This document shows, one piece after another, positions 17,828 to 26,598 of a stretch of 64,000 nt of DNA. The notes under the pieces are model-generated. The model had not been told where the DNA came from and did not search any database. It saw only the letters and a list, made by a program, of their open reading frames with translations. A program made the position numbers and the translations under genes. The stretch is taken from NCBI RefSeq assembly GCF_023276405.1, contig NZ_JALRMO010000001.1, positions 5,446,001 through 5,510,000 on the forward strand, written 5' to 3'. Source of the DNA: Paenibacillus hamazuiensis (lineage in GTDB: Bacteria > Bacillota > Bacilli > Paenibacillales > NBRC-103111). The first letter of the stretch is position 1; each line of letters starts with the position of its first letter.

Positions 17828-18797
17828 TCCACTCCTTTGTGTACATCCAGCACTTGACTAATCCGCCTTGAACGTCATAAAACTCGGGATCCGCGGCTTC
17901 GCATTGCGGGCGGCTGTGCCTGCATCTCGCATGGAATTTACAGCCATGAGGCATTTCGTAATTATTCGGAACCGTTCCTTCAATCGTCTCCAGTCTGTCT
18001 TTCTTGACCTTCATAGTCGGAAGCGAATTGATGAGACCCTGCGTGTACGGATGAAGCGGATTTTCAAATATTTGGTCAATATCCGCGTATTCCACAGCGC
18101 TTCCGGCGTACATTACCATCACCTTATCCGCCATCTCCGAGATAACCCCCAAATCGTGGGAAATCATAATGATGGACATGGACAATCTGTTTCTTAATTC
18201 TTTCATGAGTTCGATAATTTCGGCTTGTATAGTGACGTCCAGAGCGGTTGTCGGTTCGTCCGCTATAAGAATTTTCGGATTGCAGGAAAGCGCGATGGCG
18301 ATCATCACCCTTTGCCGCATACCGCCCGAAAGCTCATGGGGGAACTGTTTAAACCGTTTTTCCGGCGAAGGGATGCGAACGAGCTGCAGCATCTCGATCG
18401 CTTTAACGTAAGCTTCTTTTTTGTTCACTTTTTGATGTAGCCTGATCGTTTCCGTCAGTTGATTACCTATCGTGTACACCGGATTTAACGAGGTCATCGG
18501 CTCCTGGAAGATCATCGATATCTCGTTGCCGCGAATTTTGCGCATTTCGGGCTCCGACTTGACGAGCAAATCGTCGCCATAAAAATAAATTTGCCCGCTC
18601 ACTTTGGACACCACAGAAGGCAGCAGGCCCATAACCGCTCTTGATGTCAAGCTTTTGCCGCATCCCGATTCGCCAACAATCCCCATAATTTGCCCCTTTT
18701 GAAGCTCAAAATTCAAACGGTCGATCGCCTTGGCTACTCCATGGGCTGTATCAAAATAAACGGTCAGGTCATTCACTTTCAATACGGCGGAAGACAT
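17811..18797 (-). CDS. Opp/Dpp-type ABC transporter ATP-binding protein (OppD-like)
   Basis: 328-residue ATPase. Walker [10 protein letters not shown] loop [12 protein letters not shown], signature [15 protein letters not shown], Walker [12 protein letters not shown], and the Cys-containing C-terminal extension ([16 protein letters not shown]). Pairs with the OppF-like ATPase to power the same importer. It follows the permease gene by 37 bases. In the OppD/DppD subgroup by its [17 protein letters not shown] start. Confidence 0.94.
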   Translation of the reverse strand: MSSAVLKVNDLTVYFDTAHGVAKAIDRLNFELQKGQIMGIVGESGCGKSLTSRAVMGLLPSVVSKVSGQIYFYGDDLLVKSEPEMRKIRGNEISMIFQEPMTSLNPVYTIGNQLTETIRLHQKVNKKEAYVKAIEMLQLVRIPSPEKRFKQFPHELSGGMRQRVMIAIALSCNPKILIADEPTTALDVTIQAEIIELMKELRNRLSMSIIMISHDLGVISEMADKVMVMYAGSAVEYADIDQIFENPLHPYTQGLINSLPTMKVKKDRLETIEGTVPNNYEMPHGCKFHARCRHSRPQCEAADPEFYDVQGGLVKCWMYTKEWNAVDN

Positions 18798-18834
18798 AAC
18801 CCATCCCTCATTCAGTTTATGATAGTTTGGCTCT

Positions 18835-19701
18835 TTATTTGGAGCTGCCGCTGAGCTTAGGATCGAAATAGTCCCTTAGCCAGTCTCCGAACAAATTGAT
18901 ACCGAGCACGGTCAGCGTGATAGCCAGACCCGGAAATATCGCCACCCACGGCTCCGAAAGGATGAGCGTTCTCGATTCGGACAACATTTTTCCCCATGTG
19001 GGAATTTCCGCAGGCACTCCCAAACCTAGGAAGCTTAACGAGGATTCTACCAGTATCAATTGCGCCATCTCCAGCGTGGCGATAACTATGATTGCGTTAA
19101 AAATGTTCGGAATAATGTGCTTGAAGATCACAGCCGAATCTCTGGCTCCAACGGATTTGATCGCCTCGATATATTCCAGCTCTTTTACAGCCAATATTTC
19201 CCCCCGGATCAAACGCGCCAGGCTGACACCGGCGCTCAGTCCGGCGACTAATATGATATTTGCCACCCCGGGCCCCATAACCGCAACGATAAAAATGGCA
19301 AGCAGCACGAAAGGAAACGCCATGTTGATATCGACAAATCTCATGATCACCGAGTCCCATTTGCCCCCGTAGTAGCCGCTGATCGATCCGAGAACAAGTC
19401 CGGTAACGATGGCCACCAAGGTTCCCGCTACGCTGATCAGGATGGAAATCTGGCTGCCATGAATCACTCTGCTTAATATATCCCGGCCCAATTGGTCCGT
19501 TCCGAGCAAATGCGCGCCGCTTCCGCCCTCGCTCCACGCCGGAGGTTTTAATTTATTGGCGATATCCTGCTGAAGAGGATCGTATGGAGATATAATATTC
19601 GCTGCCAGGGCGCAAAACAGCACGACGATAATGATCGTGAGGCCAAGCAATCCCGCTTTATTGCGCTTCAAGTTTTTCCACATGGACCTAGCCTCCCCCA
19701 T
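18835..19701 (-). CDS. Opp/Dpp-type ABC transporter permease (DppC-like)
   Basis: 288-residue permease with a short cytoplasmic N-terminus, the first helix at about 18-38, a GTDQLGRDILSRVIHGSQISI block before the transmembrane core, and the EAA-like cytoplasmic loop SLARLIRGEILAVKELEYIEAIKSVGARD. Heterodimer partner of the preceding DppB-like protein, whose gene overlaps by 14 bases. Confidence 0.94.
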   Translation of the reverse strand: MGEARSMWKNLKRNKAGLLGLTIIIVVLFCALAANIISPYDPLQQDIANKLKPPAWSEGGSGAHLLGTDQLGRDILSRVIHGSQISILISVAGTLVAIVTGLVLGSISGYYGGKWDSVIMRFVDINMAFPFVLLAIFIVAVMGPGVANIILVAGLSAGVSLARLIRGEILAVKELEYIEAIKSVGARDSAVIFKHIIPNIFNAIIVIATLEMAQLILVESSLSFLGLGVPAEIPTWGKMLSESRTLILSEPWVAIFPGLAITLTVLGINLFGDWLRDYFDPKLSGSSK

Positions 19702-20614
19702 TCAACTTGATCCGTGGATTGATGATCGCGTAGCAGATGTCCACCAGCAAATTAATGGTTACATAACTTACGGAGATCAAAATAACGACCGCTTCGACAA
19801 CGGCAAAATCTCGGTTATTGATCGATTGCACGGCCAGTCGACCGATTCCCGGCCAAGCGAACACCGTTTCCGTAATGACGGCCCCGCCGAGCAAACCGGC
19901 AATGTGCATGCCGAGAACGGTAAGCACGGCGCTGACTGCATTTTTCAAAGCATGCTTCAAAATCACGAAATAGGGGTGAAGCCCCTTCGCTCTGGCAACC
20001 AAAATGTATTCCTTATTTAAAATTTCCAGCATCGACGAGCGAAGCAGGCGCGTTGTCGTGGCCGCAGAGTACATGCCTAGCGCAAATGCCGGCATCAGCA
20101 AATGCAAAAATGTGCCCCTCCCGGACGTCGGCAACCAGTGCAGCTTAACGGAAAACAAAATGATAAGGAGAATGCCGATCCAGAAAACAGGTACGCATTG
20201 TCCGAGCAATGCCAATATTCGGATGACAAAGTCGGTTTTGGAGTTGCGCATCACGGCTGAAATAATCCCTGCTGGAAAACCGATGGCAATCGTCATAATC
20301 ATACTGGCGAACGTGAGCTGCAAGGTCGCCGGAAAACGCTCCATCACCAATTTCATAGCCGGTTCGTTGTAATAAAACGACTTTCCGAAGTCGCCGACGA
20401 CCAGCCCCTTTAAGAAACGCAAGTACTGCACCCAAATCGGATCGTTTAAACCCAAGGCCTGACGGTATTCTTCAATCATTTCAGTCGACGCGCCCGGCGG
20501 TAAAAACAATTGGACGGGGTCGCCTGCAATATGCAATATAAGAAATACCACCATGGTGACCCCCAGGATCACAAATATGGACTGGTATAATCGGCGCAAA
20601 ATGTATGCTGTCAG
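19688..20614 (-). CDS. Opp/Dpp-type ABC transporter permease (DppB-like), apparent CTG start
   Basis: About 308-residue permease with six membrane helices and the usual EAA loop (TTRLLRSSMLEILNKEYILVARAKG). The family N-terminus (x-x-YILRRLxQSIFV) is encoded in frame as LTAYILRRLYQSIFV beginning at a CTG codon at 20614. GGGAGG lies seven bases before that CTG. The first common start codon is a TTG at 20599, which has no ribosome binding site at proper distance and would remove the conserved YIL. I therefore place the start at the CTG. A sequencing error or mutation of an original ATG or TTG is the alternative. Downstream of the binding-protein gene by 97 bases. Confidence 0.88.
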   Translation of the reverse strand: MTAYILRRLYQSIFVILGVTMVVFLILHIAGDPVQLFLPPGASTEMIEEYRQALGLNDPIWVQYLRFLKGLVVGDFGKSFYYNEPAMKLVMERFPATLQLTFASMIMTIAIGFPAGIISAVMRNSKTDFVIRILALLGQCVPVFWIGILLIILFSVKLHWLPTSGRGTFLHLLMPAFALGMYSAATTTRLLRSSMLEILNKEYILVARAKGLHPYFVILKHALKNAVSAVLTVLGMHIAGLLGGAVITETVFAWPGIGRLAVQSINNRDFAVVEAVVILISVSYVTINLLVDICYAIINPRIKLNGGG

Positions 20615-20663
20615 AAGGACCCCTCCCGGATATCGAATCCAGATTGCAAAATGTTACATAGAA

Positions 20664-20693
20664 GGAGACAGGAGGGCATTCCTTCTTGTCTCC
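20664..20693. promoter_or_regulatory. stem-loop between binding-protein and permease genes
   Basis: Inverted repeat GGAGACAGGAGG / CCTTCTTGTCTCC in the 97-base gap. There is no T run on the minus strand, so it probably stabilises the 3' end of the binding-protein message or tunes expression, as is common in ABC importer operons. Confidence 0.55.
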
Positions 20694-20711
20694 TCTTTTC
20701 CTATGCCAGTT

Positions 20712-22250
20712 TTAATTGCTTATATTATCAAAAAGAACCAGTTCGTCCATACGCGGCTTGTAGTTTTTTAGCTTTTTGCTGTATGCGGTAATTCCGTACT
20801 GTTGATACAGGAATATAGCTGGCGCGTCATCCTTGAATATTTCCTGGAATTGTTTCCACAGAGCGTTGGACTCCTTCATATCGATCACCGAAATTGCCTT
20901 CGACCTCAAATCGTCCATATCCTTATTCCAATAAGTGGAGTATCTTTCCTTCGTTCCAAAAGCAACCTTCGAAATGAGATCTGCCGAATTGTATGGTCCT
21001 CCGAACGTATAGAAGAACAGAGGATCGATCTTTCCGGCCGCAAGCTCCGTTCTTAGCAGCGCGTTTTCCTTTTGCACTACGTTTACGTTGACACCGACCT
21101 GCCGCAGTTGGCTGGACACAGTTTCCGCCACTTCCTTTAAGCTGCCGAGAGCCGATGAAATGACCAGCGTCAACGGCTCGTTGTTGTAGCCCGATTCCTT
21201 GAGCAACTCCTTCGCTTTGGCCTGATCAAACGGATACGGCTTCACATCGCTGGTGTACCCTTGGAAATGATCCAGGAACACGGTGGCAAGTCTTTTTCCT
21301 TGACCGTCGAGCACGTTCTTGATTATCGAATCCACGTCGACCGCATAATTGAGTGCCTGACGGAACGCTCTTTTTTGCACCACGGGATTGTTCAGCATAT
21401 TGAATCCTATATACACGGCTCTTGTCGTCGGAAAGCTGACGACTTCCAGGTTTTGATTTTTCTTCAGACGTTCGACCTGAGAGGAGGAAACACCGGTGAC
21501 AAGATCAACTTCGCCTGCCTCCAGCGCGGCAATTCTCGATGCTTCCTCGGGAATCGGCTTGAAGACGAGCTCCTTGATCTTCGATGCGCCTTTAAAGTAT
21601 TGATCGTTTACGGTCAGCGTCACATGATCGTCTTTCACGTATTCCTTGAATTTGAAAGGCCCTGTTCCAACGGGATTTTTGCGAAAATAATCGTTTCCTT
21701 TTTCCTTAATGTACTTGGGAGGGACCATAACTAGATAAATCATCCGCAAAGGCAGCCCGTTGTACGAATTTTTGGTAACGATGTTAACGGTATTTTCATC
21801 GATAATGACAGCTTCTTTCAGTATGGAAAAGTCGGGAGCGAGCTGAAACTTGTTTTCGGGATTGATCATTCTCTCGACGCTGAATTTGACGGCTTCCGCA
21901 TTGAAATCTTCGCCGTTATGGAATTTGACCCCCTTCTTCAGCTTGAACTGCCAGGTGACGTCATCGACGGCTTGAAAGGATTCCGCCAAATCTCCGATGA
22001 CTTTACCGTCCGTATCGGTACGGGTTAGCGCATTAAACATCTGAAAGGTGATGGTCGCCGAGTTTGTGCTTGTTCCGTTGTATGGCTCGATATCTTGCGT
22101 ATCCGTATTTTGCGAGAAGGTGAGTCTTTGAATCTCTCCGCTGCTGCCGTCAGCGCTCTCTTGCTTTGTTTCCGGGCCAGCATTCGTACAGCCGGCCAAA
22201 ACACCAATTACCAGTATGACAGCGAGTACTGCACATAAGCTTTTTTTCAT
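20712..22250 (-). CDS. ABC transporter substrate-binding lipoprotein, peptide/nickel (SBP_bac_5) family
   Basis: 512-residue extracytoplasmic binding lipoprotein. Lipobox LAGC (Cys21) after a hydrophobic signal. The family 5 signature region is KLKKGVKFHNGEDFNAEAVKFSVERM, with FRQALNYAVD later. It delivers the substrate to the DppB/C-like permeases. Family members bind di- and oligopeptides but also opines, glutathione, heme and nickel complexes, so the ligand is not fixed by sequence. Just 11 bases separate it from the M24 protein gene, which suggests that the imported compound is the M24 enzyme's substrate or its product. Confidence 0.94.
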   Translation of the reverse strand: MKKSLCAVLAVILVIGVLAGCTNAGPETKQESADGSSGEIQRLTFSQNTDTQDIEPYNGTSTNSATITFQMFNALTRTDTDGKVIGDLAESFQAVDDVTWQFKLKKGVKFHNGEDFNAEAVKFSVERMINPENKFQLAPDFSILKEAVIIDENTVNIVTKNSYNGLPLRMIYLVMVPPKYIKEKGNDYFRKNPVGTGPFKFKEYVKDDHVTLTVNDQYFKGASKIKELVFKPIPEEASRIAALEAGEVDLVTGVSSSQVERLKKNQNLEVVSFPTTRAVYIGFNMLNNPVVQKRAFRQALNYAVDVDSIIKNVLDGQGKRLATVFLDHFQGYTSDVKPYPFDQAKAKELLKESGYNNEPLTLVISSALGSLKEVAETVSSQLRQVGVNVNVVQKENALLRTELAAGKIDPLFFYTFGGPYNSADLISKVAFGTKERYSTYWNKDMDDLRSKAISVIDMKESNALWKQFQEIFKDDAPAIFLYQQYGITAYSKKLKNYKPRMDELVLFDNISN

Positions 22251-22261
22251 GAATCGGCCCC

Positions 22262-23455
22262 CTAGATCGATAAGTTTCCGTTATCTGTTTTGGTCAAAAG
22301 CTCGTATCCCGAATCGGTGACAAGCACGGTGTCCGCATGTCTGACTCCGCCCCAGTCGGCCGACATCAGCCCTGGCTCTACCGTAAACACCATGCCGGGC
22401 TGCAGCTCGATTAAATTCCCCTGTCTGATGGAAGGGAACTCGTGAGCAGACAATCCGATACCATGCCCGATACGGCCGGGCAGTATACTGCCGAAGCCCG
22501 CTTCGTCGTAAACCTTAACCGCCGACAAATACAGGCTTTCGAATGAAACTCCAGGCCGGATAAGCCGAAAGACGCTTGACCTGGCCCTTAACATCGCATC
22601 GTATGCACGAGTTTTAAACTCGTCCAACTGTCCCGCGTACAAGGTTCTTTCGTTCTCCGCATGGTATCCCCCCAGCTTGGACCAGACCATCGGCAGTACA
22701 AGTTGGCCTTTCTCCGGCTTTTTGGCTGTAGGACAGTCACAGCCGTAAGCGATTCGCGAATCGGTCAGTATCCAGCAGTTCAAGGCATCGATAATCCCGC
22801 CCTCCTGACCGCCGAATCCGGAAATTTCATACTCGGCGAATTCGGTTTGCCACAGCCGCCTCATGGCATACTGTCCTTCGGTACACGCTTCAGCCTCCGT
22901 AGCGCCGCTGCGCAAATTTTCGATCATGACTTCCATCGCCCGATCCGCCAATACCGACGATTTACGGATCATGTCGATTTCGTAATCGTCCTTGATCAAT
23001 CTGGATTCGTCGCAATAACCCGACAAATCCGCCACTTTAGGTTCTCCCGCCGCTTGAACAAGCTCCTGCATCGCATTGTAGGGAAGAAACGCAAGCTCGA
23101 GACCAAGTGTGCGCAGCGGAATATTGTTTTTCTGCGCAATGCTGACGATGGCCTTAACCGGATTAAGATCGACAGGCTCTTTGTCGCCCCATTTTCCGTG
23201 AAAGTAAATGTTTTGCAGCCATGCCTCCTCTTTGGCGTGGTCTCCGCGGATACAGTGTACCAAGAGGGCCGGTTCCCCTTCGAGAGGCACAAGCACAAAC
23301 GTCTTATGGCTGTTCAGCACAGGATTAAATCCACTGAAATAAAATACGTTCTCCGGCTTCATAAATATAGCCAGATCGATGCCTTCCCGATCCATTTTTT
23401 GCCGCAATCCGAAAATTCTTTTCTTTAATAATGACGCCTTATCCAATCCCTTCAC
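22262..23455 (-). CDS. M24-family creatinase/prolidase-like protein with altered metal site
   Basis: 397-residue two-domain pita-bread protein (creatinase N-domain about 10-150, M24 domain about 158-390). The usual two-metal ligand set (Asp, Asp, His, Glu, Glu) is not intact: the first Asp region reads MVWSK (256-260), the second reads GGYHAENERT (262-271), His331 (GHGIG) and Glu360 (VEPG) are kept, and the last Glu is Ala374 (RHADT). This pattern resembles metal-independent M24 members such as creatinase and ectoine hydrolase rather than aminopeptidase P. Glu269 and Glu360 match the two substrate-binding glutamates as I recall them in creatinase, but the region of its catalytic His here reads GCDCP. 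Probably a C-N hydrolase of unknown substrate. Confidence 0.82.
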   Translation of the reverse strand: MKGLDKASLLKKRIFGLRQKMDREGIDLAIFMKPENVFYFSGFNPVLNSHKTFVLVPLEGEPALLVHCIRGDHAKEEAWLQNIYFHGKWGDKEPVDLNPVKAIVSIAQKNNIPLRTLGLELAFLPYNAMQELVQAAGEPKVADLSGYCDESRLIKDDYEIDMIRKSSVLADRAMEVMIENLRSGATEAEACTEGQYAMRRLWQTEFAEYEISGFGGQEGGIIDALNCWILTDSRIAYGCDCPTAKKPEKGQLVLPMVWSKLGGYHAENERTLYAGQLDEFKTRAYDAMLRARSSVFRLIRPGVSFESLYLSAVKVYDEAGFGSILPGRIGHGIGLSAHEFPSIRQGNLIELQPGMVFTVEPGLMSADWGGVRHADTVLVTDSGYELLTKTDNGNLSI

Positions 23456-23490
23456 CCCTACGCGTTTTTACAAAATAAAACTCAATCGTA

Positions 23491-24573
23491 TCAGATGTAA
23501 GCTACCCTCAGCGCCTCACACGGATTCGTGAGCGTTGTCCAAACCTGAGAGTCTTCGAGGACGGTAATGCTTGTATAAATGGTGACCGCTCCGCCTTCTT
23601 CAACGGAATGTCGGCAAATCGTATTGATCGGACCATGCTCGTGGTCGGAGGCGATTTCCAGCATATCCTGGAATTTGATCTGACCGTGCTTCTGCATCAA
23701 ATAGGAAGTCGCCCTTTCATATCTTCTATAGGAAGAAGGGTAAGTTTCGCCGGATTGATTCAAATGAGCGATATCCGGCGTTAAATAATGATTGGAGCGA
23801 ACGATGATCCCGTCTTCATCCGGAGAAACATAAACATTGTCGACCGTAACCTCGACGGCGGCAGCCTGCTTATGGTCGGCGAAAACAAAGTTCATGCCGC
23901 TCATTCTTTTCTCCGCCTTCAAATAATCGATAGCTTCATGGATATCACGGCACTTTTCCAAAATCAACCGGGCGTTTAGCAACGCATGAGCGCTGTCAGC
24001 TCTATTCAAGTCAAACGTCATTTGCTTGGACCAAACGCCGCTCGTCGAAACCGCCAAGCCATGTTTATTCAAGCCGCTCCCTGGATAGGTCACTATACCC
24101 GCCCCGTTGACCTCGATCGATACTCCCCCATCCTCATATTCCCTATGTAAAATCACATGTTCAACGCGGTCCCCGCCCATATCCCGGTTTTTCACCAAAT
24201 ATGTTTTGCCGTCAAAGGTAGCCTGCCCTCTGGCCAAGATGGAACTGCATTCCTGTGGAAGCCATCTTAGAATAAAATATAATGGGATATTAATGAGGAG
24301 GATATCTTCAAACGGAATATTCGCCCCTTCGGAGATCCCTTTCATTTCCGCCACAACGCCCGGCTCCGCTTTCTCCAGGAACCCCAGGTTTTTTCGGATT
24401 AAATCCTGATATTCGGATTGCATCATTTTGAACTGGGCCAAGCTCTTTTTAAACCGGACGACGTTGGCGGCAATCAAATGCGCTGCCTGTTCTCCCTGCT
24501 GTTTGCCTTGCTCGAATTCAGAGCCTCTCACCCGCAGAAGATAGCCGCTTCCGACCCTAGAGAAAATGTCCAT
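23491..24573 (-). CDS. C45-family (acyl-CoA:6-APA acyltransferase-like) Ntn hydrolase
   Basis: 360-residue protein of the fungal isopenicillin N acyltransferase-like family, which self-cleaves before a Cys that becomes the N-terminal nucleophile. The likely cleavage point is LPQE-Cys109-SS, followed by the KNRDMG block and GLNKHGLAVSTSG, which are family landmarks. Bacterial members hydrolyse or transfer acyl groups on amides (N-acyl amino acids, beta-lactams, other lipid amides). The ATG at 24573 is chosen since AAGGAGG lies at good distance upstream; the longer open frame reads into the promoter. First gene of the operon, with two promoter/operator units at 24742-24923. Confidence 0.85.
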   Translation of the reverse strand: MDIFSRVGSGYLLRVRGSEFEQGKQQGEQAAHLIAANVVRFKKSLAQFKMMQSEYQDLIRKNLGFLEKAEPGVVAEMKGISEGANIPFEDILLINIPLYFILRWLPQECSSILARGQATFDGKTYLVKNRDMGGDRVEHVILHREYEDGGVSIEVNGAGIVTYPGSGLNKHGLAVSTSGVWSKQMTFDLNRADSAHALLNARLILEKCRDIHEAIDYLKAEKRMSGMNFVFADHKQAAAVEVTVDNVYVSPDEDGIIVRSNHYLTPDIAHLNQSGETYPSSYRRYERATSYLMQKHGQIKFQDMLEIASDHEHGPINTICRHSVEEGGAVTIYTSITVLEDSQVWTTLTNPCEALRVAYI

Positions 24574-24741
24574 TTTAATAGCCTCCTTATAATAAGTCAT
24601 AATTACCGAAGATTGCCCGTAAAACCAGATCCATTGCTGTTTACAGTTAATTCGCATCATGTTTTTTGCCATCGCGAATAAGAAAAAGGAGGCATATACG
24701 ATCTCACGCATGTAATAAAACATAACATTTGATTTAGTATA

Positions 24742-24770
24742 ATTGTATACAATTACTTAATTCGTGTCAA
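24742..24770 (-). promoter_or_regulatory. promoter P1 of the C45-Opp operon with GntR operator (site C)
   Basis: On the minus strand TTGACA (24770-24765), 17-base spacer, TACAAT (24747-24742): a near-perfect housekeeping promoter. The palindrome TTGTATACAA (24743-24752) covers the -10 element, so a bound regulator would block RNA polymerase. 169 bases before the C45 gene start. Confidence 0.8.
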
Positions 24771-24894
24771 TCTTTTCGTTTTCAGACAACTTTCGACATA
24801 ATGCGACCATATTAAATGTCATATAACATAACATGGAAACTCAGAAATAGAAACCTCGATATTTTGTAATCGTTTTCATTCCAAATTCAGTATA

Positions 24895-24923
24895 ATTGTA
24901 TACAAATATTTCCCGTTTGTCAA
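24895..24923 (-). promoter_or_regulatory. promoter P2 of the C45-Opp operon with GntR operator (site D)
   Basis: Second copy of the same arrangement: TTGACA (24923-24918), 17-base spacer, TACAAT (24900-24895), with TTGTATACAA at 24896-24905 over the -10. The 17 bases AGTATAATTGTATACAA are identical at P1 and P2, so the promoter/operator unit appears duplicated 153 bases apart. The rest of the 24574-25043 gap is AT-rich without ORFs. Confidence 0.8.
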
Positions 24924-25043
24924 CGTCCAAGCATCAACTTCGTCATCATATTTTCAATTTTTGATAGAAATCGGGCGTACGTCCAATCAGCTAATGCCCG
25001 CATGACATATTTTATATCAAGTCTTCTGAAAGGGGATGTGGAA

Positions 25044-25139
25044 ATGAGCGCAGTAGCAGGTTACGGTTTTACAACCACCGGTATCGTCCTTGTGCTGTTC
25101 ATCCTATTGGTTATCGTCGGCCGCGCCATCATTTTGTAG
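25044..25139 (+). CDS. YjcZ-family small sporulation-associated membrane protein
   Basis: 31-residue hydrophobic peptide (MSAVAGYGFTTTGIVLVLFI at the start, ending IVGRAIIL). The short Ala/Gly/Tyr/Phe head and single membrane segment with FILLVIVG are typical of the YjcZ/YqfT-like small proteins of Bacillales. AAGGGGATG precedes the ATG. It stands alone and ends near a bidirectional terminator. It lies upstream of the Moco genes and is unlikely to be functionally linked. Confidence 0.8.
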   Translation: MSAVAGYGFTTTGIVLVLFILLVIVGRAIIL

Positions 25140-25174
25140 ATTGCTCTCTACACTAATTTGCTTTATATCATATG

Positions 25175-25208
25175 AAAAACCTCCGATGCCCGCGTGATCG
25201 GAGGTTTT
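25175..25208. terminator. bidirectional intrinsic terminator
   Basis: AAAACCTCCGAT / ATCGGAGGTTTT arms with an 8-9 base loop. It ends yjcZ on the plus strand and moeA on the minus strand. Confidence 0.8.
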
Positions 25209-25267
25209 CAATGTTACGATTTAAATTCACTGAGGGAAAAAGCGTGAACGGGAACTTGCCGCATCGG

Positions 25268-26518
25268 CTATTGCAGGCGGAGCACCCGTACCCGCTCGTC
25301 CCGCGCCGCTCCCCGGCCCCCGGCCGGGATATGGATGAGGCAGTCCGCGTCTTTGATTGAAACCATGATGCTCGACTTGTCATGGCCGGCCGGGCGAACC
25401 CGAACTTGTCCGTCCGCCAGCGTCATGGTGCCTCTGACATATCTCGGATAGGCGGAACCTTTGTCGTAGCTGACGTCGAGAAATGCGGCGCATTCCGCGT
25501 GAAGCACCCGGTCTTCCCCGAGCAGGCTGCGCAAATACGGCCGCACGAATAATTCGAAGCCGACGAAGGAAGCCCCTGGATTTCCGGAAAGCGCAAACAG
25601 CGGTTTGCCATGCAGGAGGCCCACCGTCGTCGGGCTGCCCGGCCGCATCGCGACTTTGTTAAACAGCATTTCGCCGGACCACCGCGCGAAAACATCGACC
25701 AGCACGTCTTTATCGCCGACGGAAACCCCTCCCGTCGTAATGACCGCGTCCGCCTCGCGAAACGCCCGCTCCAGCGCGGCAAGCACCGCATCGGCATCGT
25801 CGGGCAGCACCGGCATGACGAAAGGCAGTCCGCCCGCCTCACGAACCTGGGCGGCCAGCATATAGCTGTTGCTGTTGCGGATTTTCCCCGGCGAAAGCGG
25901 CTCATGCACCGGCAGCAGTTCGGAGCCGGTGGAGAAAATCGCAACCTTCGGCTGCCGGTATACCGGAACCGGGTCCACGCCGAACGTTGCGAGCACCGCG
26001 GCTTCCCCTGCGCGGATAACGCGTCCCGGCTCCAGCACCTGCTCCCGCGCCTGCACCTCCCGGCCGACCGGGGTGACGTTGTCTCCCGGGGCCATCCGCT
26101 TCTTGACGCGCACCGGTTCGCCGGCGCCGCCGCTGTGCGCGGCATCCATGCTGTCGGTCATCTCCAGCATGATGACCGCATCCGCCCCTTCCGGCACGAC
26201 AGCGCCCGTCATAATACGCGCTGCTTGTCCGGGCCCAAGCCGCCGCGAAGGGACGGAGCCGCACATGATGAGCTCGACGACGTCCAGCGTCGCCGGGCTA
26301 TCCGGTGCGGCATGCTCCGTATCCGCCGCTATGACCGCGTAGCCGTCAACGCCGGATCGCCGGAAATGCGGCACCGGATGGTCCGCAGCGACCGGCTCCG
26401 CAAGCCGGCGGCCAAAGCTCTCCGCGAGCGGCACCCGCTCCGCCGGCAGCGGCGCCGCGTGGCGAAGAATGCGGCGCTGAGCTTCTTCCACTTGAACGAT
26501 TTCCCTCTGAAACTTCAT
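25268..26518 (-). CDS. moeA: molybdopterin molybdenumtransferase MoeA
   Basis: 416-residue enzyme that inserts molybdate into adenylylated molybdopterin. Seen: FRRSGVDGYAV near residue 55, the GAVVPEGADAVIMLE block, the MoaB/Mog-like central domain with IFSTGSELLP, TTGGVSVGDKD and LFALSGNPGASFVGFE, and a C-terminal MoeA_C domain. Full length. GAGG stands six bases before the ATG. The gene follows moaA by 80 bases in the same direction, so moeA, moaA and mobA likely form one Moco synthesis unit. The Mo enzyme at 46.6-47.9 kb is the only obvious consumer in this window. Confidence 0.95.
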   Translation of the reverse strand: MKFQREIVQVEEAQRRILRHAAPLPAERVPLAESFGRRLAEPVAADHPVPHFRRSGVDGYAVIAADTEHAAPDSPATLDVVELIMCGSVPSRRLGPGQAARIMTGAVVPEGADAVIMLEMTDSMDAAHSGGAGEPVRVKKRMAPGDNVTPVGREVQAREQVLEPGRVIRAGEAAVLATFGVDPVPVYRQPKVAIFSTGSELLPVHEPLSPGKIRNSNSYMLAAQVREAGGLPFVMPVLPDDADAVLAALERAFREADAVITTGGVSVGDKDVLVDVFARWSGEMLFNKVAMRPGSPTTVGLLHGKPLFALSGNPGASFVGFELFVRPYLRSLLGEDRVLHAECAAFLDVSYDKGSAYPRYVRGTMTLADGQVRVRPAGHDKSSIMVSIKDADCLIHIPAGGRGAARDERVRVLRLQ

Positions 26519-26598
26519 GCCCTGCCTCGCTTACTTTTATTTTTATACCGCCCCGGAGTCTGCCCGACGGTTACATTGGATGAACCACTACTCACGGT

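Noticed and set aside
22262-23455. Ordinary Xaa-Pro aminopeptidase
   Set aside because: Three of the five metal ligands of that family are replaced.
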